Shown one piece after another: positions 11,661 through 22,600 of a stretch of 64,000 nucleotides of DNA. Origin of the DNA: Amphibalanus amphitrite. Taxonomy: Eukaryota > Arthropoda > Thecostraca > Balanomorpha > Balanidae. The DNA lies in the NCBI RefSeq assembly GCF_019059575.1, contig NW_024882197.1:1-64000 (forward strand). Direction: 5' to 3'. Numbering within the stretch: position 1 is the first letter of the stretch; the number at the start of each line of letters is the position of its first letter. The notes beneath the pieces are model-generated. The model ran no database searches and was not told the DNA's origin. It saw only the letters and a program-made list of their open reading frames with translations. The position numbers and the translations under genes are program-made.

Positions 11661-12149
11661 GTTATGATGCATGCTCTAACGACAATAACAATGCACCGCG
11701 TTGCGGGGGTCCGACCAATGCGGATCGGCTCTCCGCAAGCAGGTGGGGGAGGCCAGCATCGCCGCCAGTCCAGCTCTACTGCAGCAGACCACGCCCGCCG
11801 GCAACATCGTCTCCAGCTCGCGGCCATCTCAGTGCAGCTGGAGTAGCGCTTGGCCGATCCGTCGGTACACATGGGAGTAAACAAAGGAACTAAAAAGGGA
11901 ACTGACGTGCCCGTCTCGTTTTTTTTAAGGGACCCTCCTACCAGACACGTGCATGGATCCGAGTGATAGATCTGTGATCACTGATCTTTGTGGACCTCGA
12001 AGGAAACTGCAGGTTAGGATCTATGCTCCCACCGGATTCAGCGTGAAAAATTTAATCTGAATCTATGATCTCATAGGATCTGACGATAATACAAGAATAT
12101 TGATCTATGATCTGAGTGGATCCCACCATGCACAGCATTTGAAACCAGG
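11661..12149. other. unassigned sequence after the macrosatellite
   Basis: Around 11700-11850 one plus-strand frame lacks stops, but no splice-supported exon or family can be named. 11945-12140 is rich in GGATC/GATCT words, and its ends share an inverted TGCATGG/GGATCC arrangement, possibly a small decayed element. Confidence 0.3.
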
Positions 12150-12714
12150 GGTTCCAAGTGTTTCTACTTTCTATACACGCCCCACTGGGGTCTGTGTATA
12201 GCGCCCCACTGGGGGGGGGGGGGGGTATTCATAGCCCCCCTCCTAACTACGAAACTACTGGGCTGATCGTCAAAATTCAAACGGCATCTGATAGCCCCGG
12301 AAAAACTGGTGAGCGAAACCTAATTTCATTGACCGATGTCTTATTCATTTAGGCCAGGTCGGGTCAGGTCAGGTCAACCAGTAGGGGTCCTGCCGGATAT
12401 TCGTAGTACGTGGCAACCACTTCTGACAGCTTCGTAACATTTACGAAGGCACCAAAACTACTTCGTAAACGTTCATATGGTTGCTAAATTCGAATTTAGC
12501 TCGAAAAACTGGTCTAGAAACATGTAAAGCTCGAAATAGTGAACCAAGGTCACCAAAGGTCAATGACCTGACCTGACCTTCAGGTGACCTTGAAACCCAC
12601 CCTAACGTATGGGCCATGGGGGCAACATCATATCACATGTTTGAGAGCTGGAAACCACGAAAAGACTGCAAACGTGCTGTTAAGTGCTAATGCGAGCCGA
12701 CATACAGGGTGTCC
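12150..12714. mobile_element. relic of the TTAA-type element family found whole at 51878
   Basis: The left part has a duplicated CGCCCCACTGGGG motif and a long G-run followed by a C-run. From about 12360 to 12714 the sequence is the reverse complement of 52110-52450: the CAGTAGGGGTCCTGCCGG segment, the GTTACGAAG segment and the AGGTCA block. It is interrupted at 12713 by a mariner inserted at TA. Confidence 0.65.
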
Positions 12715-13205
12715 CGAAATTGATTGCGTCTTCATCCCATCTCATTCATAGTAAAACGAAAAATGGTGCGTCCTTGGTAGTTATTTACCGATGCATCCTC
12801 CCCTTAGTCGAATGCATTCCCTCATGCGCTCAGGCATCCCGCACATCAGATTGTCCAGCGTCTCGGCGCTGATCTGACGCCAAGCGTTCTGCAGATTGCT
12901 GACCAGCGCCTTCTTGGAGGTGGGCGGCTCTCTCTTGTCCAGCTCGCCCTGCACGATAGCCCAGAAATTTTCATTGGTAGACCAGTCAGGGCTGTTGCCG
13001 GGCCATACGCCATTTGACTCTCCCAGAACCCTTGGAGGTTGTCGCGACACCACTGCTGAGTCGTGGCCGCGTTGTGCGCTGGCGCGCTGTCTTGCTGAAA
13101 AATCACTTCTGACATCTAAGGCAAGAGTTTTACCGTGGTATCAGCGCCGAGACGCTGGACAATCTGTTGTGCGGGATGCCTGAGCGCATGAGGGAGAGCA
13201 TTTGA
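12715..13205 (-). pseudogene. broken Tc1/mariner-type transposase
   Basis: The right terminus reads CAGGGTGTCCCGAAATTGAT directly after a TA dinucleotide, as expected for Tc1/mariner insertion. On the minus strand one frame carries FQQDSAPAHNAATTQQW (second catalytic Asp region), and a shifted frame carries WPGNSPDWSTNENFWAIV, equivalent to the family's SPDLNPIENxW region. A frameshift thus separates the two catalytic regions, the first Asp region is missing, and the copy is dead. The last ~65 bp are an inverted duplicate of its own C-terminal coding part (12809-12875 against 13139-13205). Confidence 0.75.
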
Positions 13206-13480
13206 ACAGTGGCGCGGAAACTTCTTCCAGACTGGGGGGGGGGGGGGGGGGCTGAACCATAATAGAGATCAACCTAGGGTACCCCCAAATCTAGTTTTTT
13301 CACCGGTGCCACTTACCTATTTTTCAGACTTTGGCCTTTTCAACAACAAAATAAAAAAAAACGAAAAAAATGCAAAAAGTGAAGTATTCCGTCTCAGCTG
13401 AGTGAAGAAACTACCGTTTTGGCAGCCTGGAATAAAGGTTTTGATCTGCCAAATGAGTTGTTGAGCCAGTGAAGGAGGTG
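13206..13480. repeat. dispersed repeat with long G-run
   Basis: GGCGCGGAAACT, CTTCCAGAC, a run of about 17 G, then ATCAACCTAGGGTACCCCCA. The same order occurs at 53616-53694 and continues at 53853, where a hAT MITE splits it. It is probably a terminal part of another DNA transposon. Confidence 0.5.
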
Positions 13481-13569
13481 GATTTTTCACTTAGGTACAT
13501 GCTTTCTTCCTTTGTGACCCACAACCCCTAATTTGGGGAGGACAAGCTGCCCAACGGTTCCTGGCCTCA

Positions 13570-13745
13570 TGAAAAATTGTGGGGCACCGCCCCCACGGCC
13601 GCAGAGTTGTGGGGGCAAGCTTCCCCCACTGCCCCTCCCCCGGTTCCCACGCCGGTGTATGAATCTATGCACGGCCGCAGAGTTGTGGGGGCAAGCTTCC
13701 CCCACTGCCCCTCCCCCGGTTCCCACGCCGGTGTATGAATCTATG
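13570..13745. repeat. 76-bp tandem duplication in a G/C-rich MITE-like sequence
   Basis: A 76-bp unit starting CACGGCCGCAGAGTTGTGGG occurs twice without change (13594-13669, 13670-13745). It is preceded by the related GTGGGGCACCGCCCCCACGG. A diverged relative lies at 56625-56705. Confidence 0.85.
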
Positions 13746-13779
13746 AAATTATGTTGGTAGATTTCCTATTTCGATTCCT

Positions 13780-13862
13780 CCAGCTGGGGGGGGGGGGCTC
13801 AAATACATTACGAACCCCCCAGCCGAAAAGCTGGGGGGCTCAGCCCCCGCTAGCGGGGGCTA
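13780..13862. repeat. cluster of G/C hairpins
   Basis: CCCCCCAGC (13815-13823) pairs with GCTGGGGGG (13830-13838), followed at once by the perfect 20-bp palindrome AGCCCCCGCTAGCGGGGGCT (13842-13861). It resembles the ends of the TTAA elements but has no TTAA. Confidence 0.6.
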
Positions 13863-14724
13863 ATCGGTCGAACTTATTCGGAGCATTGGCATGTCTACTC
13901 TTCTCATCTGCAATACTCGCCCGATATTGCAGAGACCTTGTTTGTGATTTCTGGTGGGGATAAAAATATGCACACTTCAAAAGTGTTTACAAAAAGCTTC
14001 AAATGAATCATTAGTGCCACATATGCGCCAAGTTGTAGCTCATATTTATATCAATGACTTAAATAATAACATAATTATTTGCAACCACAGCTTTCATTGA
14101 AAATATTTCAAGTATTTTTTATTTGCTGCCATGTTATTAATAATATGATCAAATTAAAGAAGTTATACAAACAAATAAGGGTCTGTCGCTCCAGTTTGCA
14201 GGCCAAAATTTGAATAATTAAAAAGTACACTTGTTCCCGCAGTAAAGTAATCGTTCCCGGCGTTCCCGCCACTTCTAACGGCCAAGGCCCTATATACCTA
14301 ACGGCCTGCTTTGGCATGAGCTAAAAGGTGGGTGGTTGACATTTTGTTCGGATAGATATTAAGTGGAAATTTGACATTATGAAGTGTATGTATACTGCCA
14401 ATATTAATGGTATTGGTTGTGGAGAATATGGATAGTGTTGTTTTTTGCTTTTCTCCCATGATGAAGCTATTTATGGCTAGAAGTTAATGATGCGGCAATT
14501 TCGACGCATATATAGCGCGCTTGAAGCTGAAAACGATCATTTTCCTGCCTAGATGCTGGGTGCTGATGTAAAATGCTGAGATAAAGCATTTAGGGTAGTT
14601 TCATAGATTTGGGAAAGGGCTCTAGGCTCGTAACTTTGTAAAGAATTTGGTAACAGGGCAGACGGCACGAGCTGCCATTTGTCATATGTTGGTTGTAGGT
14701 TCTAAAAAGTAGGCTGTAGGTAGC
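13863..14724. other. no recognisable feature
   Basis: AT-rich sequence without supported coding potential or an obvious repeat. Confidence 0.4.
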
Positions 14725-15310
14725 AGTTGAGGTTTGGTTAGATTTTTTTTTCTTGGTAGTGTTTCACCGGTGGTAGCAGCATGCTGCTATTCCATTTTGC
14801 GAGCTGATGTCACACTTATGGTAGTGTTGGAGCAATGGGCTTGTGGACGTCTCCATGGAAACCCAATTTGATGTGTGTAATAGCAACGTGCTGCTATCAA
14901 CAGTGAAACACCACCCTTTCTGGTTTGGTGAGAAAGATGCAATTCCGTGCATATGGTAGCTTGCGCCACGACTTTGCGGACTTTGTGTAAATATCTCAAT
15001 TCTCAAGAGTTGGTGTAGGAGTTGAGGTTTGGTTAGATTTTTTTTTCTTGGTAGTGTTTCACCGGTGGTAGCAGCATGCTGCTATTCCATTTTGCGAGCT
15101 GATGTCACACTTATGGTAGTGTTGGAGCAATGGGCTTGTGGACGTCTCCATGGAAACCCAATTTGATGTGTGTAATAGCAACGTGCTGCTATCAACAGTG
15201 AAACACCACCCTTTCTGGTTTGGTGAGAAAGATGCAATTCCGTGCATATGGTAGCTTGCGCCACGACTTTGCGGACTTTGTGTAAATATCTCAATTCTCA
15301 AGAGTTGGTG
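14725..15310. repeat. ~291-bp direct duplication containing a MITE
   Basis: Copies at 14725-15015 and 15020-15310 are offset by 295 bp and appear identical. Each contains an inverted pair, GTGTTTCACCGGTGGTAGCA with AGCAGCATGCTGCT, and CAACAGTGAAACACC about 120 bp later, so a ~160-bp MITE-like element was duplicated together with flanking sequence. The ORFs here are repeated shadows. Confidence 0.85.
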
Positions 15311-15797
15311 AGTAGCAATTTATACCAAATAAACACATGTACTATGTCTGCCTTGCAAGCAGCCAGTGAGTTGACCAATGAACTTCACATAAATGTCTCA
15401 AGAATTGGTGAGTTAAGGCTCTAGCTATTTTTCACAAGTTGGTTGCAGCATGATATGATATGAGATGTAGGAAAACCACACTTAGTTTTGTAACCCTGTG
15501 TGGCACAAGCAGCACAGATAGATGCATCCACACTGACCACATGATGTGATTCCACAATTCTGTTGGTGAAAAACTTGCTTCCTATACGCCGAGATGAGAT
15601 ATCCCTGAAGCATTATCCTAGCCATGCAGGAAACATTGCAAGTGATCTTTCCCGCACTGTTTTCCGGCAAGGGTTGATGAACTGGCTACAGTACTGGTGA
15701 TTTCATAATAAAATGCCTTTAAAGGTGATGGAAACAATACAGTTGTGAGTTTGTGAATGGATAGCCAAATGACATATTGGAAATACCTTACTCAACT

Positions 15798-15870
15798 TGC
15801 TCTGGAAGAAAAATGGAAACCTTGGTCTTCAAAAAGTCTGTGGTAACCACTCAGCTACGCCTCCTGCCAA
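15798..15870 (-). repeat. possible tRNA-derived SINE relic
   Basis: The minus strand reads GGAGGCGTAGCTGAGTGGTT, which fits a pol III A box (TRGYnnARnnG), and 27 bases later GACCAAGGTTTCCATT, which resembles a damaged B box. It is not a functional tRNA gene: no acceptor stem pairing or CCA-side half is evident. Confidence 0.35.
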
Positions 15871-16435
15871 CAAATTTTAAGGACCTCAGTTTCCATTTTT
15901 TATTTCCCAGAGCTGTCCAGTAATATATATTCTGAAATGATGCAAAGCTCTCCTTTTCCTAAGTTTCAACAGCTGACCTATTGTTCTTGGATCTACTTGT
16001 AATTCATTACCTATTCAAAGAATTGATGTTTGTCAATATTCACATTGCCAGTCATAATATTGTACACCTCAATTGTACCTCAATTGTAATATTGGTGGTA
16101 TTGGTGGTAGGTATATTATTGTATACCACACCACCTCAATTGTATTGTACACCTTTTGTCATTGTAATCTATTGTTTGGGCTCAATAGGCTCAGTTTTGT
16201 ATTGTTCTTGATACAAGGAGACTATGGATTGGCACCATTTTGTTGACCTTTTTTTACAAGTTTTCAAACTTGTGTATACCTTTAGTGCCATATGTTGCCC
16301 CTCTGCCTGTATGCAATAATCCAAATGTGGTCGAGCATAAGCTGTGTATAGCAAGGGCGGCGCCACCGTGGGGGCAGTGGGGGCAGACTGCCCCCACTGG
16401 CAGGAGGCCATGGGGGCAAGACTTTTCATCTATGA
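15871..16435. other. unassigned sequence with short local repeats
   Basis: 16030-16160 carries several TGTACACCTCAATTGTA-type repeats. 16360-16425 has a GGGGGCA/TGCCCCC inverted arrangement like the MITE at 13570. Nothing coding is supported. Confidence 0.35.
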
Positions 16436-16673
16436 AAAGAGTTTCATGTATTCCCAACAACCAGTTCACTTGTCACTTGACAGTTGATGCACCCACATCC
16501 TTTTGTTCCACACCCTGTCAAGATCCTGACATGAAATCCTGGTTTATCAGTTAGCATAAAAATTGGCATTACACCATTTTGCAAAAATACTGCAGTTATT
16601 TACTTTCTTTTTTTCATCCTATGATTTTTTTCTTTATCGGCACACCCAACCAATATCCAATTTTAGAACACTG
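16436..16673. repeat. dispersed ~238-bp repeat, copy A
   Basis: Runs from AGAGTTTCATGTATTCCCAA to TCCAATTTTAGAACACTG and matches 17411-17649 at roughly 93% or better by eye. Confidence 0.8.
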
Positions 16674-17110
16674 AAAGTGGGTCCCATCCAGGCTGCCCAC
16701 CACAGACCCAGATGGATACGAGTCATGTCATGGGTATCCAGCTGGGGTTATTGGTATTTAAAAGGTCTGAATATATTGTAGGTTGGCATTTTATGGATTG
16801 TCAGGTTGTAGGTTGATAGGTTTTAGGTTGGTAGGTGAGTAGGTAAGGTTAAATCAGATCAGATTATGTTATTTATCTTCATTCAGACTTCTACACTTTT
16901 AACCATCTGGGTCCCATCTGGGCACCCCAGAGGGGTCCATATTTGGCCCAGATGGGCCTGTATTTAGCCTAATGGGCTTTTCCAGCTCAAGCTTACATGG
17001 GTATTCGCTAAAAAGCCCACTTGGGGCCAACATAAATATCAACTGGGACCCAGGTGGGACTCGTTTGGGGCCCAAATGGCATGCAATCCCAGAAACCCTC
17101 TGCGACCTAG
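16674..17110. repeat. degenerate CCCAGATGGG / GGGCCCA-type repeat region
   Basis: Many loosely repeated words such as TGGGTCCCAT, CCCAGATGGG and TTGGGGCCCA lie between the two 238-bp copies; isolated members recur near 17857. It ends with a G-run at about 17120-17131. The origin is unclear. Confidence 0.35.
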
Positions 17111-17410
17111 GCGTAGTAACACGGGGGGGGGGGCATAGCCCCCTCTTTTCAATCATTTTTAAGTACGACCTTTATTTTTGATTTAAATACAATAGGTACT
17201 AAGATTAGAAAATCGTTTAGCAAGGTGAGATGAGCACAAAACTAAAAAGAACTTCTTCATAGGGGTATTGGAGCTCCCATAACGTGACATTGAAGTTTCT
17301 CTGCCCCCTCCAGTGTTCCATTTTTCAGACTTTTTGGTGGCAAATCACTCCTAATGGGGAAAATATTTTCATCCCTAAAATATGAATGACCGACTTAACT
17401 TCATCTCTGA

Positions 17411-17649
17411 CAAGAGTTTCATGTATTCCCAACAGCCAGTTCATATGTCACTTGACAGTTGATGCACCCACATCCTTTTGTTCCACACCCTGTCAAGATC
17501 CTGACATGAAATCCTGGTTAACAGTTGGCATAAAAATTGGCATTACACCATTTTGCAAAAATACTTCAGTTATTTACTTTCTATTTTCTCATCCTAGGAT
17601 TTTTTTTCTTCATCGGCACAATCAACCAATATCCAATTTTAGAACACTG
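17411..17649. repeat. dispersed ~238-bp repeat, copy B
   Basis: Direct-orientation duplicate of 16436-16673, with scattered substitutions and small indels. Confidence 0.8.
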
Positions 17650-18049
17650 GCCCCCTCCCCTTCTCCACTTTTTGTGAAGTTCTTACGCCCATGCTCTGCG
17701 AGACCGGTAAAGGGAAAAACTGAACCAGCATTTCATTAATTTGATTTTATTAACATTTATTCATGGGTTATCTATATGATGATATGTAAAAACTGAAATG
17801 ATTGAGTTTTGAATTCATGTTGGAACCCTAGAAAAGCTTAAGCTTGTGGTCAACTCATATGGGCCAGATATTGAGCCCAAATAAAAGCGCAGATGTTGCC
17901 CATGCCCGTCCTACCCCTTAATTCAATATACCCTGGCCCATGCCAACCTTCGCCCGGATTCCTTCTTTTAGCCTAGGTGGACCCCATTTTGAATGGCTGG
18001 CTCCATAGTAGCACACAACATTGATTCAGCATTAGAATTGGTTGAATCT

Positions 18050-18320
18050 AAGTTGATTGTCAACATTGAGGATCAACAGACTTTTGTTATCGATGCAGCA
18101 TTGATTTCACGTTTAATTTTGCGTTATACCTAATTGCTTCAATCCAGGTTGATTGTCAACATTGAGGATCAGCCGACTTTTGATATCTTTCTAGTTGAGG
18201 TTTATTTGCCATTGGGTCTGCAGTGCAGGGATATTTCTATCTTGCACTCCTCTGAGATGCAAAGATAAGAATTTGATATCTCTGCATCCCTCTGAGATGC
18301 AAAGATAACGTCTCGAGGGT
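18050..18320. repeat. short direct repeats
   Basis: GTTGATTGTCAACATTGAGG occurs at about 18051 and 18149. The word CTCTGAGATGCAAAGATAA is repeated near 18250 and 18291. The CAGCATTGATTTCA word recurs near 18100 and 18659. Confidence 0.55.
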
Positions 18321-18499
18321 TCATAGCCAAAAATCAAGAGTTCAAGTGATGGAGGGTCAATAACCGAACGGCATTTTAATGGCTGTTTATGTATGAAACT
18401 TATGAAATAAAAACAAACTACTCTAAATCTATTTTTACAAAGATGAATAAATTTAAATATAATATTTAATTAATTAAGAATAAACCTCAACATAGAAAG

Positions 18500-18654
18500 A
18501 TATAGGATTCCTCATGGCTCACTCGTGGAAGATCGGATATCTTTTCCTCGCGTGTTACAGAAAAACCTCGCTCCTTCGTCGCTCGGTTTTTCAGTAACCC
18601 GCTTGGAAAAGATATCCTTATCTTCCACTCGGAGCCATGAAGAATCCTCTATAT
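18500..18654. repeat. ~155-bp imperfect palindrome
   Basis: The left arm (ATTCCTCATGGCTC, GGAAGATCGGATATCTTTTC, GTTACAGAAAAACC) is answered in reverse order by GGTTTTTCAGTAAC, GGAAAAGATATCC, ATCTTCC and GGAGCCATGAAGAAT. The arms are about 70 nt with few mismatches around a short centre near 18577. Confidence 0.8.
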
Positions 18655-18699
18655 CGATCCAGCATTGATTTCATGTTGGTTTTGCGTTGTATTTTATTC

Positions 18700-19140
18700 G
18701 GAGTCGGCAGTTTTGCCAGGAGTCGGAGTTGAAACCACTAAAATCTTACCAACTCCGACTCCGGTGTCGGAGTTCACACCTAATTCAATATACCCTGGTT
18801 CATACTGCATGGCTCAAAGTCATGTCCTTCATCTGGTTGCTTGACGATCTTTGGCTCGTTGACCTCTCAGAATCAAATTTACATACCCTGTTTTGGACGA
18901 CCGTTTTCATTGAAATAGAAACTGAAGACGACTGCTGCGTCAAAACCTGTTTTTGCTTGTTATTTTAAAAGAACTGTTTGCAACGTAAAGCCTTGGAATG
19001 CGCATTGCGCAAAGGGTCGCTTCAGCCAAGATGAAAAATTGATTTGATTATATGGACGCAATGAGCAATGTCCAGAGTCCGAGTCGATTTTGTAAGTCGG
19101 AGTCGGAGTCACCTCAAAATCCATCGACTCCGCAGCCCTG
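18700..19140. repeat. fragments of the GGAGTC repeat family
   Basis: 18699-18780 and 19074-19140 contain AGTCGGAGT / ACTCCGAC words and CATCGACTCCGCAGCCCTG. They are relatives of the array at 31197-31755. Confidence 0.5.
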
Positions 19141-19222
19141 CTATGGAGACATCAACAGATTCGTATCTCCAACACTGCCACAGTCTGGAGTCGAAATGCG
19201 CTAGCAGCACGCTGCCATTAGG

Positions 19223-19312
19223 CCTAGGGGCGTTAGCCCTATGGGCGTTGCATGGAAAGAATGGGATCAAAGGTCGGCAGTGCCCCTCTTAATTGAAGGT
19301 GTTCCGCCTCCA
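19223..19312 (-). mobile_element. hAT MITE fragment
   Basis: TAGCCCTATGGGCGTTGCAT through GTCGGCAGTGCCCC to GGTGTTCCGCCTCCACTG. The right end is the reverse complement of a CAGTGGAGGCGGAAC terminus, matching the complete element at 53695-53844 in the opposite orientation. Confidence 0.6.
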
Positions 19313-19639
19313 CTGCTCCTCCCCCTCCTACCTAGCAGTTGTGGCTACAACTCATAAGTCATAAGTGTCCCCAACCGTGTCCCTTCTCGGATGTCGCCCC
19401 ACAAGAATGTATCTCTCAGCGGTCCTAACATCTGATGGGATGTTTCCTTTTCCAGGCCTGTCCTGTCCTGTCTGCCGAGCAGTTCTGAGAGGTACACGGC
19501 CACACACAACTGCCAACTTCCTCTTGTTGTTTGCGCCTGTTGCGCCAGTTTGTAGTTCCTTTCCTGCACGTATCTCAATTTTTCGAGCCTTTTCTCGCTT
19601 GGATTTGCACTTGTTGGCAGATCAGTTAGCCAGTTGGCT

Positions 19640-19682
19640 TTTTGTTCTAGTTATATTTAATTAAAAACAAAACAAAAACAAA
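19640..19682 (+). promoter_or_regulatory. AT-rich leader directly before the Helitron ORF
   Basis: A TATATTTAA word around 19651, then an A-rich leader (AAAACAAAACAAAAACAAA) running straight into the ATG, which has A at -3 and G at +4. The start context is strong. Whether the TATA-like word is a real core promoter is unproven, because a TSS would have to lie inside the very short leader. Confidence 0.35.
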
Positions 19683-22600
19683 ATGGCGCTTAACACCTAT
19701 GCGGAGGTAGTCAAAACGGGAAGTGGCCCCCAGAACCTAAACATCATCAACATGCCCATGGATGGGGACTGTATGTTCCATGCTATCTCGCGCGGCGTCG
19801 GAGGTGGGGTCATCGACGCGGAAATGTTGCGTTTCATGGTAGTGACCTACATGTGGGCTAACCGCGCCGACTTTGAGGGCTTCATCGTGGGAGACTTTGA
19901 GGATTACCTAAATAGGAGGGTGGTGCCTAGGGCAGAGTGGGGCGCCGAGCCGGAGCTGACCGCGGCGGCTGCCGTCGTGAGGCGCCGCATCGTCGTCTGG
20001 CGCAATGGGCAAGTTATGCAGCGCCATGGGAACCCGGATCATCCCGAAATTCACGTGCGGTACACGGGGGTAATAGACGGTGGTCACTATGACCTCTATG
20101 CTGTGCCGCCTAGGTCATCATCCCCTCAGCCATCCCAGGTGACCCGCGAAACGCAGGTCAAGAAAACCCCCTCCGATAGCGCCCAGACCCCCGCAGTGTC
20201 CGCCTCGCGCCGTCCCAAACGCTCAAAGACGGGTAAGACGATGCGTGGTAGGGGCAAGAGAACGTTCGCTTCCCATAAGGAGGCGTTCGATCTCGTGCTA
20301 GGTAGCGTAGGTATCAGTCAGGCGGTCCCGGCTCCATCTGAGCCTGTCGTATCATCCCCTGTAGTTTCCACCTCAGCGGTCCCAGAGAAAATTGTCCCCG
20401 AAGTGTCGAGCCCAGTGCCGACGCTGCCGTCTGCACGCAGTGCACAGTCGCCCTGGCCAGTAGACGAACCAGTAGGTAGTATCGTAGTCGGCTCCGAGGC
20501 TAAGAAGCCGGCTGATGCCCCGTGGGTTGAGGTTGGTAGGGCTAAGCGCGGTCGTGGCAGGGGTGGGATGGTTGAACAAAACGGGCTTTCTCCCAAGCGT
20601 GCTGTAACAGTAGATATTCTTGAAGACGGCGCCGCGCAGATCCAGTTCCCCCCGCGGGTAGTAGTGGTCCAGCCGGAATCAGGTGCTGTAGGCAGGCCCC
20701 CGGGTAGGGGAAGGGCACGTGGCGTTTTGCGGGGTCACGGTAGGGGAAACAGAGGAAGGAAATCAGCAAAGCGGGTGCCGTCGCGTAGTGTGAGTCCAGA
20801 TATTTTTGACGTTAGCGTTTTAACGATTTCCCCGGCTGATAAACAATCGGCCTCACATGATACCGTCGGACGCCCTGGAGGAAGGGGAAAGGGAAGTAAA
20901 CGGGGGCGGTTTATTAGGCGCCCCTCGACTGGCAGCACTCCTCCAAGTGAGCAGGTGACCGCTGCCAGGGAGACACCCGCAGACAAAATCGTGGAGGGTA
21001 CGGGTTCAAAAAACAGCGCGTGTCAGACGCCCTCCGAGGTAGGGTCTGATAGGGAAAGTGCACCATCAGTGCACAGCGAAGCAGATATAAATCGTCCTTT
21101 GTCATCTAGGCAAATCAACCCCTCAGATTTAAATAGAGTTTCATTTTTGACACGCGCCATGCTCGAAGAGCTGGAGGAGCGCAGCAATAGTGATATAGTT
21201 ATAGAATCTGTTCACACAGATCTCGTAGGTGCCACATCCGATCTTAACGGTCCATGGGCGTACAGGGATAGTACCAAGGTAGTTATCACTTATCTAACCG
21301 GTGAGATAGGGGAGAGGCGCCGGACCATTTGGCGCAATCTTTGCAAGCGGGGCTTTTGTGACCCGTCTCGTGGTAGTTTTGCTAACTTCAGGTTCTATTC
21401 ATGGTTGAGGTTTAAAGATTTCGTGAAGAAGTCTGGTCACTCAGTGGCAGACGTCCTTGACAGCGAATATCTTTTCATGAAAATTATCGGTCAAGTCAAC
21501 CGTTACTATTCAGTGCACGCCCGCTATGTGGAGCAGGAGGGTCTGGAACCTCACAGAGGTCCACAGCGTTGGGAAGACGCCTACAACTTGCTTAAACTTC
21601 ATTATTACGGTAGGGGGTGGTATATGTACTACAGGAAAACTACACTCCAGGAAGAATTTTCTAATGTGTACGGCCGGGACGGGTGGGAGCAATTTCAGGC
21701 CAATCCTCAGACGGACGCAGTGTCCGAGCAACACTTTGAGCAGCTGATCAGGCAGGTTCACGAAAAAATTGGCAAATATCATGGCCGGCATACCCACCTG
21801 TTTGAAACCTTTGCGGGTCCCCAATGCAATGAAGATAGGGCGTACTCAGCTCGCGTAGAGTATGACGTTAAATTCACATCACATCAGGGTAGGGCGCCGG
21901 GCGGCGGTCGCAACCGTCCGCCGCTCGCCGGTTCTCAGCAGACCGCAGACGTCAGCAGCGACAATGTAGGTCGTGAATTTCCAACCTTTTTCATTCGTCG
22001 TTGCTGTGAATGTGATAAACTTCGCGTGATAGACGGCAGAGCGGCCGCCAAATATCCGTTAGGCTCTTACACGTACGCCGGTGGGAAACAAAGCATAAAG
22101 TTCACTTGTGACCGTCTGGTAGGTGCTACCTGCGGCACAGCCGTAGACATTGCGCAGTGCAGCCGCCAAGAGAAACCCTCAACATGGGTAGCGTTAGCTG
22201 TCAGCGAGCTCGGCGACCATTTGCCGCCGGCCGTCATCCGGCTGCAGACATTGCGGGTACTGGACTCTGGGGATTGTAAGGAGGAAAATCAAATTATGGG
22301 CTCCTACTGCCATCGCGGGGATTCGGGATCCGTCGTGTGGCGTGACCGCGGCTCGCTCGTGACGCGGACCTCACCGGTAGGTAAAGTAACTGTAGGTTTA
22401 ATGTCGCGCCGTAAACGTTTTCAGGCAATGCGGAACTTACCTTTCACGGCCGCTCGCTTCACGGTGGCCACTCCGCGCGAGGCCAAGTGTTGTCAGGCTT
22501 GGCACGATCCTATTGGGGACGGCATTGACCACGAGGATCCGTCGGTAGAGTTAACCGTAGGTTCTTTGCAGGTGCTCAGAGACTTGCATGCCGTGTATGA

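Noticed and set aside
11700-11884. Possible exon near the end of the macrosatellite
   Set aside because: A stop-free stretch with an acceptor-like CAG exists, but there is no donor, no domain and competing open frames on the other strand.
15798-15870. Functional tRNA gene on the minus strand
   Set aside because: Only an A-box-like half and a damaged B box are visible. No cloverleaf or acceptor stem can be formed, so it is listed only as a SINE relic.
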